Positions 49,528 through 58,696 of a DNA stretch of 64,000 bases are shown one piece after another. A program made the translations under genes and the position numbers. The notes under the pieces are model-generated. The model was not told the origin of the DNA, did not search any database, and saw only the letters and a list, made by a program, of their open reading frames with translations. This DNA is from Porphyridium purpureum. Lineage: Eukaryota > Rhodophyta > Bangiophyceae > Porphyridiales > Porphyridiaceae. The stretch covers positions 248,001-312,000 of the forward strand of contig VRMN01000009.1 in assembly GCA_008690995.1 (NCBI GenBank). Reading direction: 5' to 3'. The first letter of the stretch is position 1. Each line of letters opens with the position of its first letter.

Positions 49528-49678
49528 CGCGTGTGTTGTGCTTATCAAAACGCATCGACTGGCGCAGAGTTTGGCGCGTCCATTTCAGTGCGCTCCAAAG
49601 AGTTCTTCAGCCGCACATTTGCTGCACGATTGTGCGTGCGCAGGCCAGGCTGCGAGCTGCATCGCTCATCGTTGGAAC

Positions 49679-50722
49679 ATGGCAGCCGCGTTCACCGCAA
49701 CTCCAGTCGTGCACCATGTGACCCGCGTGCCACGGTCGCACCCCGCAAGACGCTCTGCGTACCGCAGCTGTGGCGCTGGCGCTCGCGCCGCGAAAACATC
49801 TCTGCGCAGGCGTGTGTCTGGCGCTCGCAGCGCCGTGCGCTCTTGCGCCTCGTCGAAGTCGTCGGCTTCCACGGCTTCAGTGCGCGGAGGCGATGAAAAC
49901 ACCTTGCCCATGGATGGACTTGTCTACAGAGACGTGTCGCCAGACCTGCGCGGCTGGAAGGTCGCAGGCCCTCCAGCCGAAAAGGGAATGCTTCCGGCGA
50001 TAATTTACTTTGCGTTGACGGCAGAACAGTCTCTTGGGCTTGACCCGTACAACCAGTTTGCGCGGTTCGCCTTGGGATTTGAGCACGAACCGCAACTTGG
50101 CGAATTGGAAGTTCTCGAGCGGCTGCAGCGCGCCGAGTTACGTGTCTTCAGCGTGACGCTTCCCTTTCATGGTACCATGGAGCAGAACAAGCTGGCGTTC
50201 AAGAACTGGGCCCAAGCATATGCCGCAGGTCAAGATATTCTGTCCGGGTTTTTGAACCGTGTGGACCGAGGTATTCAGACGCTACTGAAAACCCAAATCG
50301 ACCCAGACCGGTTGTGGACAGCCGGCCTCAGTCGCGGCGGCTTAATTGCTTCGCTCGTTGCCATGCGGAATCCGGAGGTGACCGGTGTTCTAGCATTTTC
50401 GGCAGTCACCGTGCCAGGAGATTTGAAAGAGTTACGTGAGGTGCGCGAGCAGCCGGCTCTAAAGGCCCTGTCGCTGAAAACACCTCAGAATCTCGAAATC
50501 CTGAGCAAGAAGGAGACTCGATTCTACATAGGAAACCAAGATGAAACTGTGGGCACACGTAATTGTTTCGACGTCGCGCACGGGCTTGCCGCAGCTTCGA
50601 ATGCTCGCTCACCGCCTCACGAATTTATCATGTATTGCAGCCTGGGGAGAGAAGGACATGGCACCAGCGTGGATGTTTTCCAAGATGGTGCAACTTGGAT
50701 TCGCAGAAAGATTCTTCGCTAG
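49679..50722 (+). CDS. Alpha/beta-hydrolase, organelle-targeted
   Basis: The product is 347 residues long. The nucleophile elbow is GLSRGG with Ser218, and a plausible acid residue lies in FYIGNQDETVG and a His in REGHG near the C-terminus, giving a complete Ser-Asp-His set (positions inferred). The first 75 residues are rich in Ala, Arg and Ser with few acids, as in plastid transit peptides. The substrate is unknown; the fold covers esterases, lipases and peptidases. The frame extends to 49247, but the ATG at 49679 starts the sensible protein and lies just downstream of a GTACAGTG octamer. Confidence 0.78.
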   Translation: MAAAFTATPVVHHVTRVPRSHPARRSAYRSCGAGARAAKTSLRRRVSGARSAVRSCASSKSSASTASVRGGDENTLPMDGLVYRDVSPDLRGWKVAGPPAEKGMLPAIIYFALTAEQSLGLDPYNQFARFALGFEHEPQLGELEVLERLQRAELRVFSVTLPFHGTMEQNKLAFKNWAQAYAAGQDILSGFLNRVDRGIQTLLKTQIDPDRLWTAGLSRGGLIASLVAMRNPEVTGVLAFSAVTVPGDLKELREVREQPALKALSLKTPQNLEILSKKETRFYIGNQDETVGTRNCFDVAHGLAAASNARSPPHEFIMYCSLGREGHGTSVDVFQDGATWIRRKILR

Positions 50723-50779
50723 CCATCAACGTTGAACCGTTGAACTTCTGATCAACCGCAACGTGCTTTCGCACGCCCT

Positions 50780-53293
50780 CTAAAGCCTAGAGCGAAAACC
50801 CGGACCAGGTGCAAATAAGTCTCGACTTTTCGGTGCTTGCATCAAAAATTGTAGGAATCGAGATTGCAAGCATGGTATTTTCCTCCCAAACCTGAAGTGC
50901 GACTCGAAGTAGAACATGTAAAGTCTCTCTCTCGTACGGGTCATTGCAACGTACAACAGGCGGCGCTCATCCTCAACTTTCTCCTCCTCTTCTCGTGGCT
51001 CCAGACCAAAGAGCATGGGAAAGTGCGAATCTGTGCAACCGGTGACAAAGACCACATCAAATTCCAAACCCTTACTTCTGTGGGCCGTCGTCAATGTGAT
51101 TCCATCCCGAAAGGCCTCGGCATCGACATCTAGCAATGTGCATTCTTCAATAAATCCCGCAAGAGGCGACAGGCTCGTTTCAAGAGATGTAGCGTTTCCA
51201 ACAATGGGTTCATCTTCACTTCCGCGCTCGATCACACTTGCGGCTTTGATACTTCCCTGTTCCGAATCCACAGAATCCGTGGCACGGTCTTCAGCACCAC
51301 GCCCAGGGCGAGAACCGAGAACGTGAGTCCCGAGAGCTACAGCAGAAGAATTGAAAGCGCCCGCGGCCGAAATGAACTCCCCGACAACATCCATCTTCAT
51401 GCCCTCTCCACTTTGTTTCTGGTCGGACTTGGCGGACGCGTCCTGGTTCGCAGTGAACTGACTGTAGCCACTCTTGTCTACAAGAAATGACAGTGTCGGT
51501 CCCAGTTCGTTCTTGAAAGCAAAGTCCACCGACTCATCAATGATACACTTAAACTCCAATAATCCGCGAGCTGCATTTCGAGTGAATGCCCGGTCCAAGG
51601 CTGGATCGTTTGTCGCGAGTAAGTCAATCACAGACAGCGGAGAACGATCCAGTTCCAGCGACAACTCTTGAAGCTTCTTTACGGCTACGGGTCCAACCCC
51701 ACGCGGAGGCACATTGACAACGCGATAGAATGCCGTGCGATCTTCCCGATTCACCATGACTTTTAAGTATGCGAGCACATCTCGAACCTCCTTGCGAGAG
51801 TAAAATCGAAATCCGCCTACCACGTGATGTGGAATGCCGGAAGAAAGCATCTCTTGCTCGAATACGCGGCTCTGAATATTTGTGCGATAGATCACTGCCA
51901 TTTCACTCCATGGTATGCCCTTTGCATGGAGTCGAATCGCTTCCTCGCATAGAAAAGATGCCTCGGCATAGTCTGATGGAAACTTCCCAACCCGAACCTT
52001 GTTACCATTCCCCTTCAGACTTTCAAAGTCGCCTCGAAGTTCATTTTTGTTCTCCGAAATCAAAAGCTTGGAGGCAGTTACAATAGTTGCAGTAGACCTG
52101 TAATTCTTGACGAGCTTATAAACATCGCAGCCTCTGAAGTCTGTCTCAGAAAAGCGCATCACGTTCTCGGGCATGGCTCCACGAAATGCATAAATTGATT
52201 GGTCGATATCTGACACCACGAAAATGCTCTTCGCGCGCACTTGAGATTTTGTCGACCCGCACAGTAGAACGATGATTTCATACTGGATGCTGTTTGTATC
52301 CTGCCACTCGTCGACCAGAATATGAGCGTACTGCTTCGAGAGATCCTCTCGGGCGAAGACATCATTTTTCAGCAATCGCTTTGTAAACATTAGAAGATCA
52401 TCAAAGTCACACTTGTTTTGTAAGCGCAACTCCTTCTCATACGCTTCTAGCACTAATTTAGCGCTCGGATCACTCCAGTCTTGGCTGAGCATGTCAATCA
52501 TCTCCGCTTTGTGCTTTGAAATGAGCTGCAAGTAGTCCTTCGGATCGCGCGCCGCAATTCGTTCTCTGATTCCTGGACGCGCCGTGATTTCCTTGATTAT
52601 CGATTTAGCATCTTCGGTGTCCACGATGTCAAAGTTGTTGCCGATACCAACTCGCGTCCCGTATCTTCGTAGAATGCGGAGACAGAAGGAATGAAAAGTC
52701 CCAATCGTGAGTCTTGGACCTGCGGTAGTCTCCCACGGCTGGAGCGCATTGACAAGACGCGACTTCATCTCATTCGCAGCCTTGTTTGTAAAGGTTACAG
52801 CAAGAATGGACGCGGGGTCGATTTCGCTTGCGATCATCAACGCGATTCGATGGATAAGAAGTCGGGTTTTTCCGGAGCCAGGTCCTGCAGAAACTAGAAT
52901 TGGTCTCAAAGGCGCCATCATGGCATTCTGCTGAACTTCGTTCAGAGTCGAAGACAACTCCTTGGCTGCTTTTATGTCATACCAAGCCTGCGCGTTATCC
53001 TGCCGCTTCTTTTCTGGTTCGTCGTCCGCACGCGCGGTCCGGCTTCCGTCCTGGTGGACTGGTTGCTTCTTTTGTGGACTTGATCCTTCGTCCTTTTGCC
53101 TAGCGTTGAAGACGCCTTGATGCCTCCCTCGACGGAACGCTGCCACGACAGTGCGTGCGTGCACGCGTACCGACGTCGCGGCAAAAGATTTCGACCTGAT
53201 CTGGCCACTGCCGGCGGCCGCAAGGACGCCATGCGCAATCGCACAAGGAATCCACGCAATGCAGCGCAGTCCCTTGCTCGAGGACGCGGGCAT
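50780..53293 (-). CDS. UvrD/Rep-type superfamily 1 DNA helicase
   Basis: The product is an 837-residue 3'-5' helicase of bacterial UvrD/PcrA type. Seen: the Q-motif region LNEVQQNAM, Walker A AGPGSGKT (136-143), motif Ia TFTNKAANEMK, motif II VDEWQDTN, motif III IYAFRGA, motif IV region VIYRTNIQSR, motif V TAHRSKGLEFD, and motif VI YVAMTRTRERLY. The usual DE(F/Y)QDTN is DEWQDTN here. The N-terminal 110 residues are basic and Ser-rich and suggest import into plastid or mitochondrion, where such enzymes act in DNA repair (inference). Between motifs IV and V is an insert of about 100 polar residues. The single exon starts at an ATG at 53293. Confidence 0.92.
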   Translation of the reverse strand: MPASSSKGLRCIAWIPCAIAHGVLAAAGSGQIRSKSFAATSVRVHARTVVAAFRRGRHQGVFNARQKDEGSSPQKKQPVHQDGSRTARADDEPEKKRQDNAQAWYDIKAAKELSSTLNEVQQNAMMAPLRPILVSAGPGSGKTRLLIHRIALMIASEIDPASILAVTFTNKAANEMKSRLVNALQPWETTAGPRLTIGTFHSFCLRILRRYGTRVGIGNNFDIVDTEDAKSIIKEITARPGIRERIAARDPKDYLQLISKHKAEMIDMLSQDWSDPSAKLVLEAYEKELRLQNKCDFDDLLMFTKRLLKNDVFAREDLSKQYAHILVDEWQDTNSIQYEIIVLLCGSTKSQVRAKSIFVVSDIDQSIYAFRGAMPENVMRFSETDFRGCDVYKLVKNYRSTATIVTASKLLISENKNELRGDFESLKGNGNKVRVGKFPSDYAEASFLCEEAIRLHAKGIPWSEMAVIYRTNIQSRVFEQEMLSSGIPHHVVGGFRFYSRKEVRDVLAYLKVMVNREDRTAFYRVVNVPPRGVGPVAVKKLQELSLELDRSPLSVIDLLATNDPALDRAFTRNAARGLLEFKCIIDESVDFAFKNELGPTLSFLVDKSGYSQFTANQDASAKSDQKQSGEGMKMDVVGEFISAAGAFNSSAVALGTHVLGSRPGRGAEDRATDSVDSEQGSIKAASVIERGSEDEPIVGNATSLETSLSPLAGFIEECTLLDVDAEAFRDGITLTTAHRSKGLEFDVVFVTGCTDSHFPMLFGLEPREEEEKVEDERRLLYVAMTRTRERLYMFYFESHFRFGRKIPCLQSRFLQFLMQAPKSRDLFAPGPGFRSRL

Positions 53294-53468
53294 CTTTATC
53301 GATTACGCTGCATCAAGCTCTTTGCCGGACGATGCTTTTCGTTCGAGCTACACACTTCTAATGGCTTAGTGCACTAAAATTCGCGACCCGTTTATTCTTC
53401 AAGATACTGTCGCATATTCACACAAGCGATTATATTGTTCACTACCTCAAGGCCTTGGCAACCACCCG

Positions 53469-53873
53469 TCATTTTCTCAAAACCTGCACGTGCTCCGCGT
53501 CTAGATCAATCACAGACTTGAGCCACGCCACGTTCGCGTCCTCCACCTGCTTGCGCGTCTCGACTGCCCTGTCGGACTTGATTCTCATGATGTTTCCCTT
53601 CTCGGTCTTTGAGAAGTCTGTAGGCTGGCCTCGTGAACGAGGGCTCCGGGTTTCAGGGTTGGCGCGCGTCTTCGGTGACTTAATCGTATTCACCTCCTCC
53701 AACTCGCGCGAGAAGCGCACGGCAGGCGCTCTGGAACTCAAGGGCGGCGACAGACGCGGGCTCGATAAAGTTGCAAACATACTTTCGGTTCCTGATGAGA
53801 CGCGCTCGAGCGCGTCTGCTCGCATTCGGACAAGCTCTTTCTCCTTTCCTGCGTCAGGTGCCGCAGCCTCCAT
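53469..53873 (-). CDS. Hypothetical 134-residue polar protein
   Basis: This is a small ATG-started frame with a polar, Ser/Arg-rich first half and a helical C-terminal part (DRAVETRKQVEDANVAWLK) that looks protein-like. It may belong to a family of small helical proteins; I do not recognise it. It lies 175 bp upstream of the helicase start on the same strand. An overlapping plus-strand frame (53455..54075) is longer but has shadow-like composition, so the minus frame is preferred. Confidence 0.5.
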   Translation of the reverse strand: MEAAAPDAGKEKELVRMRADALERVSSGTESMFATLSSPRLSPPLSSRAPAVRFSRELEEVNTIKSPKTRANPETRSPRSRGQPTDFSKTEKGNIMRIKSDRAVETRKQVEDANVAWLKSVIDLDAEHVQVLRK

Positions 53874-54269
53874 TTCCCTCGCGACACTTCATTCACGCCC
53901 GAAAATGCTGAGCGCTACCCAGTCGCTTTGTCGGGTCCAACTCTTGTGTCTGCTATTTTTCGCGCAGCAGCAAGATCCGTCTCGTGAAACGCTGAACGTG
54001 GGCAGGGCCCGAACAGTGAAAGTAATGTTTGGGTGCGCGCACCGTGCCATTGCACCGGCAAGGCAACAACCTTGACAAGGCAGTTGACTGTTTATTCATC
54101 TCTGATAGTGAGGGCATGACGACTCGGCGCCCGATGGCGCCCCTAAATGACCACGAGCGTCCTCAGAGTGGAAAACGAGTCATTTTCACGAAACTTCCTA
54201 GGACACACTCGCGCACACCGAAGACAGAAGCTTGCAGGTCTCTGAGACCCATTACCACGGTTAGACAGG
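53874..54269. other. Intergenic region, nothing recognised
   Basis: This is 396 bp between two minus-strand genes with no domain, repeat or RNA gene seen. Confidence 0.45.
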
Positions 54270-54749
54270 CTAAAATTTAAATTTGACCCGCGGGTCACGG
54301 TCAATGGCGGCATAAATGGAGTAGACCTGCTCGGCCGAGTTGCAGGGCGCATTCACCGTTAGACTTCTGTAGCGCCCCTTATCTCTGTGACTCACTTTGA
54401 GCACCGAGGCGTCGACTTCTAAGACTTGGGCAATCGAGTCACTGATGTCTCCGATAAAGTCGCCCTGTCGAAGCCCAATCACCTTGAACGTGTACATACA
54501 AGGCCAGTCCACGAGATCATCCAAGCGCTGTTCGGCTTCTTGTCTCTCAATATCGTCCTTGGCCGTGAGCGGCTTCTCCGAAAAGCTGTCCGGGACGTTC
54601 ATGCACATGGTGCTTCGAAGCGTGCGGCGCGCGTCGCGAGGCCTCGCGAAGCACGCCGCGGCGTGCGTCGCCTCTCGAGCGCCGGCAAGCGTCGCGCCTA
54701 CGCGCGCAGTCCACGGCGCGCACGACCACGCGTACAACGTCCGCGCCAT
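54270..54749 (-). CDS. DUF493 (YbeD-like) protein, probably plastid
   Basis: The last 80 or so residues (CMYTFKVIGLRQGDF to RVKFKF) match the DUF493/YbeD small ferredoxin-like fold, known in bacteria and in plant plastids, of uncertain regulatory function. The ATG at 54749 gives 159 residues with a 50-residue Ala/Arg-rich leader (MARTLYAWSCAPWTARVG) that fits a transit peptide. The frame extends back to 55184, but that part looks non-coding and crosses a GTACAGTG octamer 153 bp before this start. Confidence 0.75.
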   Translation of the reverse strand: MARTLYAWSCAPWTARVGATLAGAREATHAAACFARPRDARRTLRSTMCMNVPDSFSEKPLTAKDDIERQEAEQRLDDLVDWPCMYTFKVIGLRQGDFIGDISDSIAQVLEVDASVLKVSHRDKGRYRSLTVNAPCNSAEQVYSIYAAIDRDPRVKFKF

Positions 54750-55294
54750 ACCGCAGCAGCGCGAGCTCGGGAACCAAACAAGGCGAGCGCGCTCCGACGC
54801 CAACCACCACCACGTCTCCCACTCCACGCAGCCTCCGAAACGCCGGCCACGCGCGCTGCGGCAATGGCGGGCGTGTAATGCATTGCAATGTAATGCAATA
54901 TGTACAGTGCGCGCTGTACCGCGCGTGCGCACGCAGCTGCGCGGCACGCCAGAGCGGAAATCCGTTGGCTGCCAGGCTGGATGGCTGGCTGACACTGCGC
55001 GCAGCGGCTGGTTGCAGGTTCCGTACAAGTCTGAAGTGGGCTCGCCGTGCACGATTGCGTCGCGCCTATTAAGGCACAGCTGCCCGTCCATCGCACCGAC
55101 CACAGCAGAGGCGGAGGCCAGGGCGAAAGGGGAAAGGCGTGCGCAGGAAAGCGAGCCGGGAGTCTTTAGGGTGTGTCGCAGCACGCGTCAGAGCAGTTGG
55201 GCAGTGCAAGGGATCGCGGCGAGAGAGCGTTCGTGCGTCGCTCGGTGGTCAGATCGGAGCTGTCGAAGGGAGCGGGACACAGCGAGCAGACACG
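54750..55294. other. Divergent intergenic region between the DUF493 gene and pyruvate decarboxylase
   Basis: These 545 bp contain the GTACAGTG octamer (54902-54909), a second CTGTACC just after it, and an ATTGCAATGTAATGCAAT-type dyad near 54880-54897. The PDC 5' leader is purine-rich. Confidence 0.45.
54902..54909. promoter_or_regulatory. GTACAGTG octamer between divergent genes
   Basis: It sits within TGTACAGTGCGCGCTGTACC, where two inverted copies form a near-palindrome. It is 153 bp from the DUF493 start and 386 bp from the PDC start. Confidence 0.45.
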
Positions 55295-57091
55295 ATGTCG
55301 AAGCGCGCAGCGCCAGAGAGCGGCTTCGGCGACCACATCGGAGAGATGGCCAAGTCGGTCTCTTTTCGCAAGGCGTTCAAGGAATTCGCTCCAGAGCGAT
55401 GGACAGTGGGCACCTACTTGGCGGCCCGCATGTACGAGGTCGGGATCCGGGACTATTTTGCTGTGCCTGGTGACTACAACCTGACGCTCTTGGACGAAAT
55501 CCTGATGAACAAGGAGATGCGAATGATCGGCTGCTGCAACGAGCTCAACATGGGTTATGCCGCCGACGGCTATTCGCGCGCCGTGGGCGTTTCCTGCGCG
55601 ATCTGCACGTTTACCGTGGGAGGTCTCTCTATCATTAACGCTGTGGCTGGTGCCTACTCGGATAACTTGCCTATGCTGGTTATTTCTGGAGGCATTAACT
55701 CAAATGATATTGGGTCGAATCGTGTCCTCCATCACACGACTGGCCTGGCGAAGAAGAACCAGCAGTTTGAAATGTTTGAAAAAGTGTGCGCGTATGCAGC
55801 TGTCATATCGCATGTCGGAAACGCTAAGCATTTGATTGATACAGCGTTTCATGTAATGCTCCGGGAAAAGAAGCCGGTCTACCTGGAAGTCTCGTGCAAC
55901 CTCGCTGCCTCGCCTCTGGCTCGCCCGTGCCCCTTCTTTTACCAAGGCACCAGCCAGTCAAGTGAGGAAGCTCTCGAGCTCGCAGTCACCGCGGCGTCCA
56001 AATTCTGGAACGATTCCGTGAAACCAGTCATCGTTGGTGGCGTGAAGCTCCGCTCCCACAAGTGCATAGATGAATTTGAGCGGCTCGCCAGCAAGGCGGG
56101 CTGTGCAGTGGCAGTGATGCCGAACGCCAAGGGCATGTTCCGCGAGGACCATCCCAATTTCATTGGTACCTACTGGGGTACTGTTTCGTCGCCAGGGGTT
56201 GCCAACATTGTAGAGTCCACCGATCTGTACCTTTTTGTGGGTCCGATCTTTAATGATTACTCCACGGTGGGCTACTCCGCACTGCTCAAGAAGAGCAAGA
56301 TGATCCTGGTCGAGCCAGGAAGAGTCACGATGCCGGATGGCACAATGTTTGGCATCGTGAAGATGAAGGACTTTATTGACCGTTTTGCTAAAGTCGTTGT
56401 TCCCAACTCAGTGAGTTTGGAAACGTTCAAGCGTGCTCATGAGGATGTGGTCAGGCCTCCGCTGAGCGCGCCAGACAGCCCCTTGCTTTGTAAGCACATT
56501 ATTCAGTCTGTGCAAGACGTGCTGACCTCGGACATGGCATTGTGCGTTGAGACGGGGGATGCATGGTTCATGGGCCAGAAACTCAAGTTGCCGCCCGGAA
56601 CTCAGTATGAATTCCAAATGCAGTACGGTAGCATTGGGTGGTCAGTTGGTGCTCTCTTGGGCATGGCGCTCGGTCTTAGGGGCAAGAAGCGCTGCATCGG
56701 ACTCATTGGCGATGGCAGCTTCCAGCTTACATGTCAGGAGGTCAGTACTATGATCCGCTTTGAATTAGATCCCATCATCATTCATCTGAACAACAAGGGC
56801 TACGGGATCGAGGTAGCGATTCACGACGGCCCGTACAACTACCTTCAGAATTGGAATACGCCTCTGCTCATCCAAGCCTTCAATGGTGAAACTGGCCGTG
56901 CCAAAACCAGGTCTGCGTCGACTGAAAAGGAGCTTCGGGATGCGCTCGCGGAAGCGCTCGACTACGATGGCGTGTTCTTTATCGATGCCAATTTTGACAT
57001 CACAGATTGCACACCCGAGTTGATGGAATGGGGCGCGCGTGTGGCTACTGCGAACTCGCGTCCGCACAAGGATGCGGAAGAAGTTTTGTAG
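55295..57091 (+). CDS. PDC: Pyruvate decarboxylase (thiamine-diphosphate dependent)
   Basis: The product is a 598-residue enzyme that converts pyruvate to acetaldehyde and CO2, the entry to ethanol fermentation. Seen: VPGDYNLTLLDE, the catalytic Glu83 in CCNELNMGYAADGYSR, LHHTTG with the active-site His pair of PDC, and the cofactor motif GDGSFQLTCQE (from 472) ending with the Asn pair in HLNNKGYGIE (about 499-500). These separate it from acetolactate synthase. The N-terminal 40 residues are short and polar, so a cytosolic place is favoured. The frame opens far upstream; the ATG at 55295 is the first near the domain. Indolepyruvate decarboxylase is a possible alternative. Confidence 0.93.
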   Translation: MSKRAAPESGFGDHIGEMAKSVSFRKAFKEFAPERWTVGTYLAARMYEVGIRDYFAVPGDYNLTLLDEILMNKEMRMIGCCNELNMGYAADGYSRAVGVSCAICTFTVGGLSIINAVAGAYSDNLPMLVISGGINSNDIGSNRVLHHTTGLAKKNQQFEMFEKVCAYAAVISHVGNAKHLIDTAFHVMLREKKPVYLEVSCNLAASPLARPCPFFYQGTSQSSEEALELAVTAASKFWNDSVKPVIVGGVKLRSHKCIDEFERLASKAGCAVAVMPNAKGMFREDHPNFIGTYWGTVSSPGVANIVESTDLYLFVGPIFNDYSTVGYSALLKKSKMILVEPGRVTMPDGTMFGIVKMKDFIDRFAKVVVPNSVSLETFKRAHEDVVRPPLSAPDSPLLCKHIIQSVQDVLTSDMALCVETGDAWFMGQKLKLPPGTQYEFQMQYGSIGWSVGALLGMALGLRGKKRCIGLIGDGSFQLTCQEVSTMIRFELDPIIIHLNNKGYGIEVAIHDGPYNYLQNWNTPLLIQAFNGETGRAKTRSASTEKELRDALAEALDYDGVFFIDANFDITDCTPELMEWGARVATANSRPHKDAEEVL

Positions 57092-57353
57092 TCTTGCCGT
57101 CGCTCGCCTCGACGTCGCCGAATCTTGCAGGCAGACACATTGCCGTTCGCCGCAACACGAGTCGGGACATCGGTTTCTTTCTTATGTGATTCGAAAGTAT
57201 TCGATTCTGTTTTCTTTAGTGCCAGATCGTTTAGACGTCATTCTTATAGTCTGGTAAACAGGAGTGGGTTGACACTGTTGAACGTCGTCTCGTTCGAACA
57301 TATGCGAGGATCGAAACCTTTTCGTCGGAGGCGCTGGTTGGGTGCAGGCGTCG

Positions 57354-58631
57354 ATGAGGAATCTGCCTGTGCTTCAAGATTTTCTGTGTGACCCAGAGGC
57401 GCCATGCTGCGGGACTCAGACGTGTGCGCGCGCACGAATTCGAAAGCATTTCGAGGGGCAAATCTATGGAGCGTTCCCGCAGAAATACTTAGTTAAGGAG
57501 TACTCGTTTCGAAATCTAGAGCGTGATGGCTCGACTCCGTCATCTGCGGACGTGTTTGAGATAGAGTTGCGGGTGTTGCTTTTGGATGAAGAATTTTCAC
57601 GATTCGAAGACGACGAAAGGGAATTTCCCGTCCGTATACTGGCGACTGTGCCTTCGCTTGATGCGTTTTCACGCGAGCCAAGGCGAGCTTTGCTGGGACC
57701 AAACTTTTACGGGAATCACTCGGTGACTAGCAACCCGCAGGTGCATATCGACAAAGAGCAGTGGGTGCCGCCATTCACAAAGGGATGGCTAGAATCAGAC
57801 GATGAGAAGTGCGCTGCCGAATATCGTGCGTGGTCCGTACCGGCAGGGCACGGCTCGCGCGGTTTTGCGGCTGCGCGATGGCCCTTGGGCCTCGCCATAT
57901 CTGAGGGTTACGCAGTGCTGACGTTCTATCATGGCGACTTGGCTCTGGATGACCCTTCGCGTTGTATGAAGCAGACCCTGACGCACGCCTCACTGGGGAG
58001 AGGCGCACTGTGTGCTTGGGCGTTTGGGATCCAGATCGTGATGGACTATTTGGAAGAGCATGACGGTGCCGCTAAGCTGAATGTAGATCCCAGCCGAGTT
58101 TGCGCGTTCGGTCACTCCAGGAACGGGAAAGCAGCTCTGATTGCAGGTGCCTATGATGAACGCATCTGGGCATCAATTGGCAACTGTTCTGGTTGCATGG
58201 GCGCGGCCGTATCTCGAGGCAAAAGTGGAGAGGATATCAAAGCCATTGTCACCCGCTTTCCACACTGGTTCAGACCCGAGTTTGCTCAGTATAGCAATGC
58301 CGAGGAGTTGATGCCAGTCGATCAACACTTGTTGCTAGCCCTGGTATCTCCGCGTGCTGTGCTGATATGCTCTGCTTTCGAGGACACATGGGCAGACCCG
58401 CGAGCTGAGTTGCGGTCAGTTTTGGCGACGGCGAAGCTAGAAACCGAACACGGGAGTGAATTCTCACAAAAGAGGCAGGATTCCTCATGCGGCAACATTA
58501 ATTTGCCCGAGTGTGGTACATTCGTGGGATCAACGACTTGCGCATTCCACGTACGACAAGGGAAGCACGCCATTGGCGCTCGCGATTTTAAAATATTCAT
58601 TGATTTTCTCTCTCAATTGAAAAGTTGTTGA
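57354..58631 (+). CDS. CE15-like carbohydrate esterase (glucuronoyl-esterase fold)
   Basis: The product is a 425-residue alpha/beta hydrolase. The nucleophile elbow reads GHSRNGKAA with Ser255, close to the G(C/H)SRXGKAA signature of family CE15 and related bacterial esterases. Other matching parts are LGPNFYGNH, RFPHWFRPEF, and LLLALVSPRAVLICSAFEDTWADP with a likely acid residue, and the His in RQGKHAIG. No signal peptide is evident, so it may act inside the cell. Its substrate could be a sugar ester of the alga's own polysaccharide (inference). The frame opens at a GTG at 57342; the first ATG is 57354. It follows PDC by 262 bp. Confidence 0.78.
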   Translation: MRNLPVLQDFLCDPEAPCCGTQTCARARIRKHFEGQIYGAFPQKYLVKEYSFRNLERDGSTPSSADVFEIELRVLLLDEEFSRFEDDEREFPVRILATVPSLDAFSREPRRALLGPNFYGNHSVTSNPQVHIDKEQWVPPFTKGWLESDDEKCAAEYRAWSVPAGHGSRGFAAARWPLGLAISEGYAVLTFYHGDLALDDPSRCMKQTLTHASLGRGALCAWAFGIQIVMDYLEEHDGAAKLNVDPSRVCAFGHSRNGKAALIAGAYDERIWASIGNCSGCMGAAVSRGKSGEDIKAIVTRFPHWFRPEFAQYSNAEELMPVDQHLLLALVSPRAVLICSAFEDTWADPRAELRSVLATAKLETEHGSEFSQKRQDSSCGNINLPECGTFVGSTTCAFHVRQGKHAIGARDFKIFIDFLSQLKSC

Positions 58632-58696
58632 CAGGTCAATTTTCCGAAAACAAATACATGCAAGCATTTATTTTCCCCCAGTATCATCCGGCAGAC

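Noticed and set aside
53455-54075. 206-residue plus-strand frame
   Set aside because: It overlaps the more protein-like minus-strand frame 53469..53873 and has low-complexity, shadow-like composition.
54750-55184. N-terminal extension of the DUF493 protein
   Set aside because: Trp/Cys/Arg-rich noise that crosses an octamer motif; the ATG at 54749 gives a normal transit-type leader.
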